Assembly (NCBI GenBank): GCA_018350325.1
Contig: JAEVLN010000020.1
Coordinates: 258,511-322,510 of the forward strand
DNA length: 64,000 bases
DNA from: Globodera rostochiensis
Lineage: Eukaryota > Nematoda > Chromadorea > Rhabditida > Heteroderidae
Reading direction: 5' to 3'
Below are positions 21,407 through 31,800 of this stretch, one piece after another. A program made the translations under genes and the position numbers. The notes beneath the pieces were generated by a model that searched no databases, was not told the origin of the DNA, and saw only the letters and a program-made list of their open reading frames with translations. How positions within the stretch are numbered: position 1 is the stretch's first letter; each line of letters starts with the position of its first letter.

Positions 21407-21505
21407 TTGGTGGGGCTCGAAGACATCTACATCTGTCTCCGAACGAACGATTTCCCGTCTCAATCTATATACCGTAGGGACCAATATAATATACAAATCC
21501 CATAA
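21407..21505 (+). CDS. Exon candidate with strong codon bias
   Basis: After ATATTGTAAG the frame reads LVGLEDIYICLRTNDFPSQS, then IYRRDQYNIQIP, to TAA at 21503-21505. Third positions are mostly C or G (CTC, GAC, ATC, TAC, ATC, CTC, AAC, TTC), unlike the neighbours. A second frame (VSWWGSKTSTSVSERTISRL) is open but less biased. Family unknown. Confidence 0.35.
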   Translation: MVGLEDIYICLRTNDFPSQSIYRRDQYNIQIP

Positions 21506-21540
21506 TTTGAAATATTAAAACAATTCGCACCGTTTGAACA

Positions 21541-21562
21541 TTTGTGTGTGTGTGTGTGTGTC
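21541..21562 (+). repeat. (TG)n microsatellite
   Basis: TGTGTGTG run of about nine repeats, followed by CAGCAGTTGCGC. Confidence 0.9.
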
Positions 21563-22261
21563 AGCAGTTGCGCAAACCCACAAATTGAAAGAGATCATTT
21601 GATTTACCTAAAAAAGCTAAACTAAGGTTTTCATTAATTATTTAAATTATTCATATTAAATTTTCATCTTTTCTCTGGTATCGTTAAAGACTATTTAATC
21701 ATGATACAAAACTATGTGATACAAATATTTATTCATAGAACTAATAAATAAGATAAAATTTTTGGTTACCGCAATAGAGCATTTCGAGGTCAAAACTCTC
21801 TAAATATCAAGGTCATAAAATAAAAAACATATTAAATAATGCAGATTTTAATAATTCAAACAATACTTTTACAAAAAAAAATTTAGACTCAAGTAATTGG
21901 TTTCATATAGTCCGTATAAACAAAAAAAGAGTTAAAATATTATTTGCGAATTACCAGTCTGAGTTTCTCTGGGTTTTAATATATATTTATAAGGTTCTGC
22001 TGCCAATTCTGCTGCCAATCAAAAACGTAAAATGTTACAAATTCATATTTTTTAAATTTGAAGTTTACTAGAAATATCCAACAAAAATTTGTTTTTAATA
22101 TATTTCATAACAAAAAAAAATTTAGATCAAATGGACTGAAAGTAAAAATGTGTTAAATAAAAAACTTGAGTAAAATAATAGATAAATATTCCCTTAATAT
22201 TAAAACAACAAAACATTATTACAGTAATAACAAAACTAAAAAAAGTGATGAAAACAGAAAG

Positions 22262-22330
22262 TTCAAATAATATTCGCATTTGCGATTACGGAGTTCGGAA
22301 AAAGGTTTGGGTTGCGTTTTACAATATATT
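22262..22330 (+). other. Exon-like island
   Basis: The frame IRICDYGVRKKVWVAFYNIL is open to a TAA at about 22350; the first 18 codons lie in G+C-richer sequence. No splice signals stand out. Confidence 0.2.
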
Positions 22331-22715
22331 AACTGGAATAACATGTTAAATTACATCTATTTAAATGAAATGTATTAAAAGAATTATATACTAACATTGA
22401 ATGAAAAGTACGACTTAAAATCATTTAAATGCATAAAAAAATATCAAGGAACTCATTTTTTATTACCATAAATAACAATTTGGCGCTGCTCAATAATTAC
22501 ATAATTTAAAAAACATTATAAATGAATTATTAAAATTAATCTTGAAAAACACAATATAATATATAATACTCGGAAATCAAATATATTATTAGAAAAAAAC
22601 TATAGTACAAATTATTAATAACCAGACGCCTGCTAAAGCATGGGAGGAAAAAGTGAACTGTTCCTAGGGTTTTTCTTTTTTTTAAATTAATTTATTTGAT
22701 TAATTTATTTATTTA

Positions 22716-22830
22716 ATGCGATTAATTTTGAGTCCGCTCCTGGACGGGCAAGGCCTCTCTGGGATTGGGCAAGCCTTTATAAGGCTTTTCCCAAGGACGG
22801 GCACGCCCTTATCTTTGAAATTTTTTAAAA
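22716..22830. repeat. G+C-rich inverted repeat, unclassified
   Basis: GGGCAAGCCTTTATAAGGCTTTTCCC forms a hairpin, and ACGGGCA words repeat (GACGGGCAAGG, GACGGGCACGC). It lies just left of the 1-kb element and may be part of an older insertion that the element split. The open frame across it runs into the next repeat and is not a gene. Confidence 0.4.
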
Positions 22831-22897
22831 CAAAATTGCATTTTATATTTTATTCATTTTCTTTCTTTATTTTATTTTTTTTAATTTACAGTAATTT

Positions 22898-23915
22898 CCA
22901 GGCATGGACACGGTTATGAATTTCCTTAACCGTAACCGCCCGTCCTCAAACACTTAGAAACGTTAACCGTCCGTAACCGCCCGTCTTAAAAATCTCATAA
23001 CCGTTAACCGCCCGTAACCGCCCGTCCTCAAAATCTCATAACCGTTAACCGCCCGCGGTTATCCGCGGTTAACCGCATTATTTAAAAATCAATAAAGTTT
23101 TCCAGATTTTGAACAATCGATTTTTCAAAACTATTTTTTTCCGATCGTGATGTGGCGTCCTTCTAAAATTAAATCAAAATTGATGTGTATTGAACTTAAC
23201 AAGTGATTTTTTATCAGATTTTGTCAATGAATAAAATTTTTAAATCTCTTTCTAACACTTTCATGATTAAAATCTAACAAAGCGTGACCGATCAGAGAAT
23301 TTTTTCTGTGTTTTTTGCGCTTTAGATTTATAAAATATTTTTTAGGCGGTGTGGGGGTTCGGCGGTGCCGATAGGCACCGCCGGGAGAAAAAAATTGAAT
23401 ATTTACCGACTTATGCTAAGAAAAATTGTCAAATTTAGGTGATTGAACGTTTTAAAATGCACTAATTATTTATGTAAACACTTAGAATTTTACTTTTTAT
23501 AGCTAAAATTTTTGTAAAAAATTGTAAGAATACTAAAAAGGAGGGATATTAAAATATAAATAAAATGATTACAGCGGATGGGGATAGAACTTAGAACAAA
23601 TAAAATCAGTCGAAGAGTTTCACCACTAAGCCACTGGATCGATAAAATAATTTGGTGAAATGTGAATAAAAGCCAAAGAAATTATAAGGCAAATCATCTC
23701 AATCCTCACCAGCCAAAAAATAACGGATACGACGGTTAACCGCGGTTTTAGAGGTCATAACCGTTAACCGACCGTAACCGCCCGCCCTCAAAATCTCATA
23801 ACCGTTAACCGCCCGTAACCGCGACCTTTTAAATTCCATAACCGTTAACCGCGGGTAACCGCGGTTAACCGAACCGCGGATAACCGCGGTTACGGGTAAC
23901 CGTGTCCATGCCTGG
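22898..23915. mobile_element. 1-kb TIR element, copy A
   Basis: Begins CCAGGCATGGACACGGTTA and ends with its exact reverse complement (19 bp), flanked by the perfect 6-bp target duplication TAATTT (22892-22897 and 23916-23921). Inside each end is an array of ACCGTTAACCGCCCGTAACC units; the middle is A+T-rich with a hairpin GGCGGTGCCGATAGGCACCG near 23360 and a tRNA-like segment on the minus strand near 23572-23642. There is no transposase frame, so it is non-autonomous. Copy B is at 41287-42230. Confidence 0.9.
23572..23642 (-). other. tRNA-like segment inside the 1-kb element
   Basis: On the minus strand TGGCTTAGTGGTGAAAC fits the Pol III A-box and AGTTCTATCCC resembles the B-box, at tRNA-like spacing. 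The acceptor and anticodon stems do not pair convincingly. The same position in copy B (41970-42020) is conserved, so it is part of the element and perhaps its promoter. Confidence 0.55.
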
Positions 23916-24176
23916 TAATTTCCCCTCCACTTACTTTTCACTACTATAATTGTTCTATGGGGTGCACTACTGGGGGCACCAGCAGTAAGGTTCTATCTCT
24001 CTCTCCTTACGCTCGTGTTTCTACCCCTTTCTCTCACTTTTTCACACTATTTCTCTTCCTCCTTGATCTGACCATATCTCGATTAATTTTGATCAGAACT
24101 GCTCAAACTTTTTTGTTTAGTTCAGTTTTTTAAGCTGAATTTTATCATATATAATTTATTTTACAAAATTTCAAAT

Positions 24177-24404
24177 TTAAAAATTTAATTGGTAAAATTC
24201 GAATTTTACCATTTTGACCCCAGCCAAATATAGGCATAAATTGGTTAGACCCCCATTACGACCTTCAGCCCGAACCAAACCGGGCAATGGACTGCTTTTT
24301 AATTGGTGAAGAAATCTTCCGTGTTTATTAGTATATTTTGCATAAATTTGGTTTAATAAATAATTATTAACACACATAAATTTTGAAACAAAACGCACAG
24401 ACAA
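24177..24404 (-). other. G+C-richer island, doubtful frame
   Basis: A minus-strand frame of 75 codons crosses a G+C-richer patch (GRFLHQLKSSPLPGLVRAEG, then RNGGLTNLCLYLAGVKMVKF). The patch includes GGTCTAACC and GGGCTGAAGG words that look repeat-derived rather than codon-structured. Could be an exon or a mobile-element fragment. Confidence 0.2.
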
Positions 24405-24500
24405 CTACTGCTCAAGGATTGGCGTCTCAATCAAATCAACGATGCCTTGAATGTTCGTTACGAGTTGTACGCGCTGGAGTTGCTGTAATCGCGTCGTAAT
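24401..24500 (+). CDS. Exon candidate, frame ambiguous
   Basis: After AACGCACAG two frames are open. One reads QLLLKDWRLNQINDALNVRY and ELYALELL to TAA at 24486-24488, like a helical or coiled-coil C-terminus. The other reads TTAQGLASQSNQRCLECSLR and VVRAGVAVIAS up to a possible donor GTAATC at 24501. The first has the more natural composition. Unknown family. Confidence 0.35.
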
Positions 24501-24864
24501 CTTTTATATTGATCTAGACTAAATTTAAATCTTTCTTAAACTTCTATTTATTTTTTTGTAAATATGCTCATTAGAAAGTGTAAATTCTAATATTTATTTA
24601 TTATCGAGACATTTAAAATGGGTCCTTTGTTGATTTTGTTTAATGTTTAACTTTGTACATCTTGCTTCCCGTTTTTATTGCATGATCACGTTAAGCATAT
24701 AATAATCGATTTTATTTTATTTTTTTGTGTTTTTTACATAATAAACATATTATCAAATTTATCCATTTTCGAACAATAAATAAAATTTAATTTGACTTTT
24801 GTGGTATGATACTTTTTTTATTTATATCAACGTATTAATGGGCTCGTTTCATAAAAGGGTTTTT

Positions 24865-25035
24865 CCTCCTTTGAAACTCCCGTGGCCGTGTACATCGTTG
24901 CGCAAGAAAAAGCAAAATATTATCATTTGATTAAACGTAACATTTTTGTATTTACTTTATGCATGTGTCTATTTGTTGCATGCAAATTTATTTGGTTTCA
25001 TATATTTTTAAGCGTTATTCATAGTCTTTAATTTA
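24865..25035 (+). other. Open frame without start, weak
   Basis: Reads FETPVAVYIVAQEKAKYYHL and continues with a hydrophobic A+T-rich half to TAA. Only the first 15 codons are G+C-rich. An exon there is possible; the remainder looks like read-through. Confidence 0.2.
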
Positions 25036-25082
25036 TATTGAATAAAAATTAACTATATATAATTTTCATTAGATTTTGACAG

Positions 25083-25153
25083 GTATGCCACCCACCGACT
25101 CGGTTCATGTGTGCTGCGAATCCGCGCGGCACTCGATGCGCGAGAATATATAA
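25083..25153 (+). CDS. Terminal exon candidate
   Basis: TTTTGACAG ends at 25082. After two bases an ATG (25085) opens MPPTDSVHVCCESARHSMRE and NI to TAA at 25151-25153. Almost every codon is G/C-ending (CCC ACC GAC TCG, GTG TGC TGC). Either a terminal exon in phase 2 or a tiny frame with its own start. The Cys-Cys pair is notable; family unknown. Confidence 0.35.
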
Positions 25154-26099
25154 ATTGTTTATTAATATTTGACTATATTTAAGATTTTTTATTATTTAGA
25201 ACAATTTTATACCCTTGATAATCATAGGTATTTAGTTAATTGCATATTCTTATTGAGCAGACCACCATTATAAATCCAATTATTAGCCGGGCTTTTGAAG
25301 GTTTAGAGTTTGGTTTTTTAAAATATTTTATTCAAATTTTTGACATAAAATTTACTCAGATAAAAAAATTGTTACATAGCGTTTTTAATCATTTTTATCC
25401 GATATAATAATGATAAATAATAAATCCATCATTACCACAAGCAAATTATTTATAAATTTAAGTGGGATAAAGAATTTTTAAAATAAAAAAACAATCAACT
25501 TGTAAATTATAACATGTTATTAAAGCCTTAAAATACAAAAAAACGATAAATTGAAGAAAAGTTGATTTAACAAATTGGAAGCCGGAAAAATTCCTAAACA
25601 AAAAAATATGAAGAAGAATGTTAGAAATTCAATGAATTTTGTAAAAACAGCAGCAAATGACCAAAATAGATTAGAAATGTATAACATATAATAAATAAAT
25701 TGACAAATAATGTATAAAATACTAAGTTAATAAAATGACTTTAATAATTTGCCACAAAAACTACCTGTTTCTTCAACATCTACATAAGTGTTGTTGAGAC
25801 AATTATTAACACCAAAAATTTCTAAGGGCAAGTCATTGGTCTCAGAAAATATTTTCTTTGTTTTTTTCCATTTCAGGAAATATAAACTCTAGTCACTTAT
25901 GTTGTTTTAACAGATTTTATATCATCTTATTCAAAATATTGTAACAATAAATAAAATTAAAAAATATATAAAATTTTCCCTATAAAAAACTGTTTAATTA
26001 ACTAAGTACTAAATAAATCGTTTACAATATTACTGATCAAACCACTAACATTATTGATTAAAAAACAAAAATATTAATGAAATATAAGATAAGTACACG

Positions 26100-26130
26100 G
26101 TTCGAGTCTCGCGGCAAACCGAGTTCCAAA
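26100..26130 (+). other. tRNA-like 3' fragment
   Basis: ACACGGTTCGAGTCTCGCGG contains an almost perfect B-box and a short T-stem. No A-box is seen upstream. Probably a decayed tRNA fragment. Confidence 0.25.
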
Positions 26131-26319
26131 GTTTACGAGAAGAGTCCAAAATTTTTAAATAAAATCCACTCGTGAAGAAAAAAAAGTTGTGCTAGTTTTT
26201 TGTACGGCTAACTAAATAATTTTTCGAAAAGAAAAAATACATGTAAAATATTATATAAACTGAAAAAACAATATTTTTTTAAAATAAATAAAAGAATAAA
26301 AACAATTTATAATAATTAT

Positions 26320-26445
26320 AAAAAGTTTAACTTATTCACCACCCGTACAGTGAGTGATAAACGTGCCTCATTTGTCAGCTGCATCATCAGTGAAGGGAAG
26401 AAATGGCATGGCGGCTTGTTACGTCCAGTTGACTTCGCGATTTAA
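26320..26445 (+). CDS. Exon candidate, unknown protein end
   Basis: The frame reads NLFTTRTVSDKRASFVSCII, then SEGKKWHGGLLRPVDFAI, to TAA at 26443-26445. It stays open further upstream through A+T-rich sequence without an ATG. The island 26345-26443 has coding-like codons and a natural composition. A second frame (VPHLSAASSVKGRNGMAACY) is also open. Best read as a terminal exon. Confidence 0.36.
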   Translation, partial: KKFNLFTTRTVSDKRASFVSCIISEGKKWHGGLLRPVDFAI

Positions 26446-26968
26446 AATAAGTTAATTCACTCTTTATGCTATTGTTTTTAGTAATTATTTTATTTTAATT
26501 TTTTTGTTACTTAATGCTCCGTCTATTTAGAAGTTTTCTTCTAAATTCAATATTAATTTATTTTTTTATGTGTTTTTTACAATCTAAACACCTAACATTT
26601 AACAAAATATCAAAAAATAAATTGACCAGGCTGTTAATGAGAAATATTATGAATAATAGGTATCATAAAAGGTTAATGACATTTTATAAAACAACAACAC
26701 ATAAGCGATATTGCTATTTTTGCTAAATCAAGAGTATATTTTATTGTTTAATTTAAAAATTTTATAGCGTCTAGTTTATTTAATATTATTTAGTTCTCAC
26801 AATCGATTGAAAATTCTTTTTTGTCATTGCCTATTTTTAAATGCTAAAAAAAGTTAGTTGGTTGATGCATCAATTAATAGTGTACAAGTTTAAAAAGGAA
26901 TAAGAAATAGTAATATTTTGTATCAAATGTTTTTTTTTTATTTGGATTATTTTACTATAACGACGACT

Positions 26969-27031
26969 TTAGCACTGTGCGGCTTTCGACGGGCTTGTGA
27001 AGAAAACTTCAATCATGGCCTCACCAGATTT
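26969..27031 (-). CDS. Exon-like island
   Basis: Minus-strand frame KSGEAMIEVFFTSPSKAAQC to TAA. G/C-ending codons and balanced composition; no clear acceptor upstream. Confidence 0.25.
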   Translation of the reverse strand, partial: KSGEAMIEVFFTSPSKAAQC

Positions 27032-27075
27032 TTATTGTTTAGAAATATCGGATTAATTAATTTTACGCTTTAACC

Positions 27076-27255
27076 TAGAGACCGGTCGAGACGAGATCTC
27101 GTCTCGAAATCTCGAAAAATCTCGACGAGATTCTCGAGAAATCTCGTCTCGACATCTCGTCTCGAATAAAACTGAATTTTCGAGATTTTTCGAGATCCGA
27201 GATTTTTTCGAGAATCTCGTCTCGAGTCTCGCTCGAAGCTCAAGTCCGGTCTCTA
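27076..27255. mobile_element. hAT-like MITE, TAGAGACCGG termini
   Basis: Begins TAGAGACCGG and ends CCGGTCTCTA, flanked by CTTTAACC / CTTTAAAC (8 bp, 7 identical), the duplication size of hAT elements. The 180-bp body is made of repeats and inversions of CGAGATCTCGTCTCGAAA, giving a dense set of hairpins. No protein. Related to the 85-bp element at 28471. Confidence 0.85.
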
Positions 27256-27399
27256 CTTTAAACTTACTGATATTGCTTACAATAATGAGGTTCTTTAAAT
27301 ATATATTATAATGCTTTTATCATTTAAGATTAATATTAGAGAAATTATATGCGTTTAAAGGGGCCCATATGCACAATCTCAAGTAGGATAATTGTTTTT

Positions 27400-27537
27400 G
27401 TAAGTTTAATTATGCATTATTTATTAAACATTCTCTGGAGGCGATTGTAAAATTTTCTTTAAAAAATTGTAAGTTTAATTATGCATTATTTATTAAACAT
27501 TCTCTGGAGGCGATTGTAAAATTTTCTTTAAAAAATT
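27400..27537 (+). repeat. Perfect 69-bp tandem duplication
   Basis: GTAAGTTTAATTATGCATTA through CTTTAAAAAATT is present twice without a mismatch. The exactness suggests a recent event or an assembly artefact. Confidence 0.9.
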
Positions 27538-27815
27538 ATTAATGTATTCTATTTCGGATTCGATTGTGTTTTTCACGTCAGTGTGTCAAAGTTTGAATGA
27601 ATGTGTATATATTTTTTTGAATTGCAGGTGATTGATTATATTTTTGCTTACTTTGTGTTTAATTTATATTTTAATTGTTATTAATTAATTATGGGTATGT
27701 TTTGTTCTCTTCTCCTAGCCTTTATTTGAAATCTAATTGACATTCTTGTTATTTATCTTTGTCGTACATTTATTTAGTATATATGATTATTCAATAAAAA
27801 TTCGTATATAATTGT

Positions 27816-27905
27816 TTAATAAAATTATTTGTAACTGATAAGACAAATGACTGCCGACGGCTAAAAAGGGTACGAGTAGTTAACGCATCAAGAACACCTG
27901 TGGCG
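27816..27905 (+). CDS. Exon candidate, basic protein end
   Basis: The frame reads FVTDKTNDCRRLKRVRVVNA and SRTPVAKKA to TAG. Basic, codon-biased from about 27845. No ATG; upstream sequence is A+T-rich but open. May be a C-terminal exon. Confidence 0.27.
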
Positions 27906-28220
27906 AAGAAAGCTTAGATCAATAAAATTAAAACTATTTTGTTATTTAATGTATTTCCTATTTTAATGTACACTATTTTACTTATTTTTGTATTAGTCCA
28001 ATCACTAATTACAAATATTATGATTATTGAAGTTAATACTGACAGCTCCCTTTATTTAATTTTCAAAAAATTTAATATTTATTTTATTTATATATCGTCT
28101 TAAAAACATTTCAGTTTTTAATTTATATCTTTATAAAATGATAAACGGGATATATCATTATTTATATTTCTTATGTGTTGGCACAGGTTGAATCAGCAGC
28201 ATAAAATTTTATATTTAGAT

Positions 28221-29006
28221 GGCTAGCCAAAACTTGCGGCCCGAATTTTGCGGCCCCGAAACTTGCGGCCCGAAACTTGCGGCCCGAACTTTGCGGCCCT
28301 AATTAAAGCAAAAAAAAATCAATGACAAATCAACTTTTCACACAATTTTTGGCGGTATTGATAAAAAATAAAAGAAAATAATAGTTTGATAAAATTTATT
28401 TTTTAACTGGAACCACCATGATGACTCTGTTCAATTAGGTAGGTTAATTATTGTTCTGAAAGATGGGGACTAGAGACCGGCCAGAAGGGTCGGTCGGTAC
28501 TTTTCGGTAAAGTACCGAAAAAGCCTCGGTACTTTCCCGTACCGTCCGATCTCTAATGGGGACGCTTCATGCAGGATAGAATTTGTGTTTACGAATTGGA
28601 CCCGATCCAGGAGCGTTTTGACTAGGCCACGAGCCAAAAAATGCATTACAATGATTAAGCATTAAAAAATCTGGTCGAGACTTTTGATCGGAATGTAAAT
28701 CCGAACGACGATCAGCTTAATCACGAGTTTGCGGGCGGTACAATACCGACGCGTTGGAACAATTTTGATCAGTGGGACGACTAGTCCAGAATACGAGCTA
28801 TGTATTAACTTTTCTTGCATTTTTATGACAAAATTGTGTAATAAATTACCAGGATTAAAAGTTATTTTGTCTTTTTTTTTTTTTTGTTTGCTTTAATTAG
28901 GGCCGCAAAGTTCGGGCCGCAAGTTTCGGGGCCGCAAAATTCGGGCCGCAAGTTTCGGGCCGCAAATTTCGGGGCCGCAAATTCGGGCCGTAAGCTTCGC
29001 ACCACC
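28221..29006. mobile_element. hAT-like foldback element with decayed coding core
   Basis: Flanked by a perfect 8-bp duplication ATTTAGAT (28213-28220 and 29007-29014). Both ends carry arrays of ACTTGCGGCCCGAA in opposite orientation, then CCCTAATTAAAGCAAA against its complement. Between 28390 and 28810 lie coding-like pieces on the plus strand: one frame gives NHHDDSVQLGRLIIVLKDGD on the left, another gives KNLVETFDRNVNPNDDQLNH and EFAGGTIPTRWNNFDQWDD on the right, with stops and frame changes. This looks like the remnant of an element-borne protein. A smaller element is nested at 28471. Confidence 0.85.
28471..28555. mobile_element. 85-bp nested hAT-like MITE
   Basis: TAGAGACCGG at the left and CCGATCTCTA at the right, with perfect 8-bp duplications ATGGGGAC on both sides (28463-28470 and 28556-28563). 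The body is GGTACTTTTCGGTAAAGTACC-type foldback, also found at 58.7 kb. It inserted into the larger element's coding remnant, so it is younger. Confidence 0.9.
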
Positions 29007-29254
29007 ATTTAGATAAAAGCATTGTTTTGATGTTTTTTATTTGAATTTTATTTTTCTAAAAGTTTTTAAATTTTTGTGCATCGCCTGAAATTTAACTATG
29101 TAAAAAATAAACTTTATTTAGTAGATTTTGATTGAATTTAAAATGCAGCATTATAGTCATGTATATTGTTAATAAATATTTATTTTATTTTTCTGACAAA
29201 AAAAAATATTAGATTTTTCATATCATCGGTTAATAAATAATTTTTAATAATCAT

Positions 29255-29341
29255 TTACGGTGCTTTTGGGGTTTCAAAACTTATAAAATCACGACGTTCG
29301 TAGTTTCTTCTTTGCTTATTGGCGACTCTTATTCGTTTTTT
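29255..29341 (-). CDS. Exon candidate, basic
   Basis: Minus-strand frame KKRIRVANKQRRNYERRDFI and SFETPKAP to TAA at 29255. The composition is protein-like; there is no ATG or clear acceptor. Sits 100 bp left of satellite array 2. Confidence 0.25.
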   Translation of the reverse strand, partial: KKRIRVANKQRRNYERRDFISFETPKAP

Positions 29342-29447
29342 TCATATTATAAAGTTGTTTTACTCAGCTGATATATTTTGTTATTTAAATCCCATTTTTT
29401 TAAAGTTTGTTTATTAAATTAGGGTTTCAAGAATTTTTTTAAAATTA

Positions 29448-30139
29448 TGCGTTGATGACCAAATTACTCTAACCGTCTGACTCTCTCTTTTTAGCACACT
29501 ATTTCATCAAAAAATAAAATGTTCAAAAATAACTAAAAAAATTAATAGATGGGGTGCGTTGATTACCAAATTACTCTAACCGTCTAACTCTCTCTTTTTA
29601 GCACACTATTTCTTCAAAAAATGAAATGTCCAAAAAAAATAACTAAAAAATTATTAGATGGGATGCGTTTATGACCAAATTACTCTAACCGTCTAACTCT
29701 CTCTTTTTAGCACACTTTTTTCTTCAAAAAATAAAATGTTCAAAAAAGTAACTAAAATATTAGATGGGTGCGTTGATGACCAAAAAATAAAATGTTCAAA
29801 AAAGTAACTAAAAAATTATTAGATGGGGTGCGTTGATGACCAAATTACTCTAACCGTCTGACTCTCTCTTTTTAGCACACTATTTCATCAAAAAATAAAA
29901 TGTTCAAAAAAATAACTAAAAAATTAATAGATGGGGTGCGTTGATGACCAAATTACTCTAACCGTCTGACTCTCTCTTTTTAGCACACTATTTCATCAAA
30001 AATAAAATGTTCAAAAAATAACTTTAAAATTGTTAGATGGGGTGCGTTTATGACCAAATTACTCTAACCGTCTGACTCTCTCTTTTTAGCACACTATTTC
30101 TTCAAAAAATAAAATATTAAAAAAGTAACTAAAAAATTA
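29448..30139 (-). repeat. 108-bp satellite, array 2 (reverse orientation)
   Basis: Six to seven units of the 108-bp monomer, inverted relative to arrays 1 and 3 (reads GGGTGCGTTGATGACCAAAT, CTAACCGTCTGACTCTCTCT, TTTAGCACACTATTTC). One unit near 29755-29830 has lost about half its length. Confidence 0.95.
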
Positions 30140-30293
30140 AGCTGGTTATTTGTTTTTATTTCATTTGTTTTATTTCATTAGTTATTTTTCTTCATTGACG
30201 GATGCAAATTATCAGTTTAGAGTTAATTGGTAAATTAAGTCTTATTATGCTGTATTTTGAAGCTCTGTTGTTGAGGTCGTCCATGTCGCTAGT

Positions 30294-30408
30294 TTAGCCC
30301 ACCCTGCTTGAGAAGAACTCAAGTTCTGCGACCATCTCGCCGTGAAGTACGGCTATTCTTGCCTTCAGTCCTTTAAGGAGTATCGAGCACTGCCCTCGGC
30401 GTTGTAGA
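30294..30408 (-). CDS. Exon with strong coding signal, internal stop beyond it
   Basis: Minus strand. ATAATTAG precedes 30408. One frame reads LQRRGQCSILLKGLKARIAV, then LHGEMVAELEFFSSRVG, to TAA at 30294-30296. Beyond that stop the same frame continues TSDMDDLNNRASKYSI. Codons are G/C-ending and the Leu/Ala/Glu-rich stretch looks helical. Either a terminal exon followed by chance, or a relic with a nonsense change. It adjoins satellite array 2. Family unknown. Confidence 0.45.
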
Positions 30409-31671
30409 CTAATTATAAATACTAAGTGTTTTTTTATTATCTACTCTTTACACGCGCCAAAATTGAAAAATATGAGAAGTTCTATGCATTCTCTTGCACT
30501 AAAAATAAAAAATAATTATTTCACTCGCAAAATTGTTCAATTTAATAATTGTTTTTATTATAATCAAATCGAAAATAAAATATATATTGACTCTGCTTTT
30601 CTAATGTAACAAACAAAGAATAACGATAAAATTAGACTTAGTTCATTTTAATTCTATAATTTACAATATGTACGTGCAATTATTTTGGTATAAATTATAA
30701 TTATTGCAAAATAAATCCTTTAATTCAAAAATAAAAATTATTTAATTTTATTCTTTTTCTTTGCTCTCTTACAAATTAGATGAATAAGTAATGCATTTAT
30801 TTTATGATTTTATAGATAAAAATAATGATTTAATTTTTTGAATTCGGCATATGATAGCATTATAACTGCTTAAAATTAAAATAATAAAAAATAAATTGGC
30901 TAGTCTTCTGGCCATTTTGCTATTTTAAAATAAAAAGCAAAATTTTTTAAACGATTAATAAAAGATTATTAAAAATTAACAAATGAAGTTTATCATGTTT
31001 TATTTAAAATAAATGTTGTTTACAATAAATTTTTCACAGAAAACTTTTTAGTCAGAATTATTTCAAATCACTTTAGGGTTTCTTCGATGTGCTCTATTGT
31101 TGTTGTTTTTTTTTGGTTGTTATTATTTATTTTATTTTTGAATTGATCGTTTATAAAACTTAAAAGAAGAAGCTTAATAAATTTTTATTAATTCTAAATA
31201 ACATTTATACATTTAAAATATAATTATTATAATCTGCATAACTTCATTAATTTTTTAAACGTTATATTTTTTATTGGCATATGAAATACTTTATTCGCAT
31301 TTTGTTAATGATATGATCCAATAATCAGGGTCGGCAAACAATAAAGAAATTCGTTATCAATATGAGAGTTAAAATTATTTTAAACTTAATTACTAAAACA
31401 AAAGTAAATTGAAATAAAAATAGAATGAAATTGCAAATGCGCAAAAAAATTTAACAAATTTTGAAAATTTCAAAATTAATTATTTATAAAATACTAAAAA
31501 TAAATTAATAAATTGTTTATTCTCCAGTTCGACGCAACCGCTACGTAAAGGATAGGTGCTGAGCCACTTAACTAAAGATTTAAGATATAAATATTGTTGA
31601 ATTGTAATTAAAAATAAAAGGTTATAATGACAAAAAAAATAAATCGTCTGAAATCGTAAAAATATATTTAA

Positions 31672-31800
31672 TATGTTCAAAACAAATTTGGACTAAAACA
31701 CTCATTTATTACGTCCAACGCCATCACAATCGTTGGTATTCTCGTGCTTGTAACAAGTCATGCAAAAAATCGGGAAAGGCAGGAGAATACGGATAGCTAA
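31672..31800 (+). CDS. Open frame with a hydrophobic segment
   Basis: The frame reads NKFGLKHSFITSNAITIVGI, then LVLVTSHAKNRERQENTDS, to TAA at 31798-31800: a short membrane-like run followed by a charged tail. Codons from 31708 on are C-ending. Another frame (YYVQRHHNRWYSRACNKSCK) is also open, so assignment is uncertain. Confidence 0.27.
   Translation, partial: YVQNKFGLKHSFITSNAITIVGILVLVTSHAKNRERQENTDS

Noticed and set aside
22716..22919. 67-codon plus-strand frame
   Set aside because: It runs from an inverted repeat into the 1-kb element's terminal repeat; the second half is Phe/Leu-rich chance sequence.
23699..23941. 80-codon minus-strand frame
   Set aside because: It lies on the subterminal ACCGTTAACCG array of the 1-kb element.
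29448..30139. CRISPR array
   Set aside because: The units are continuous 108-bp satellite monomers with no spacers, in eukaryotic-type DNA.
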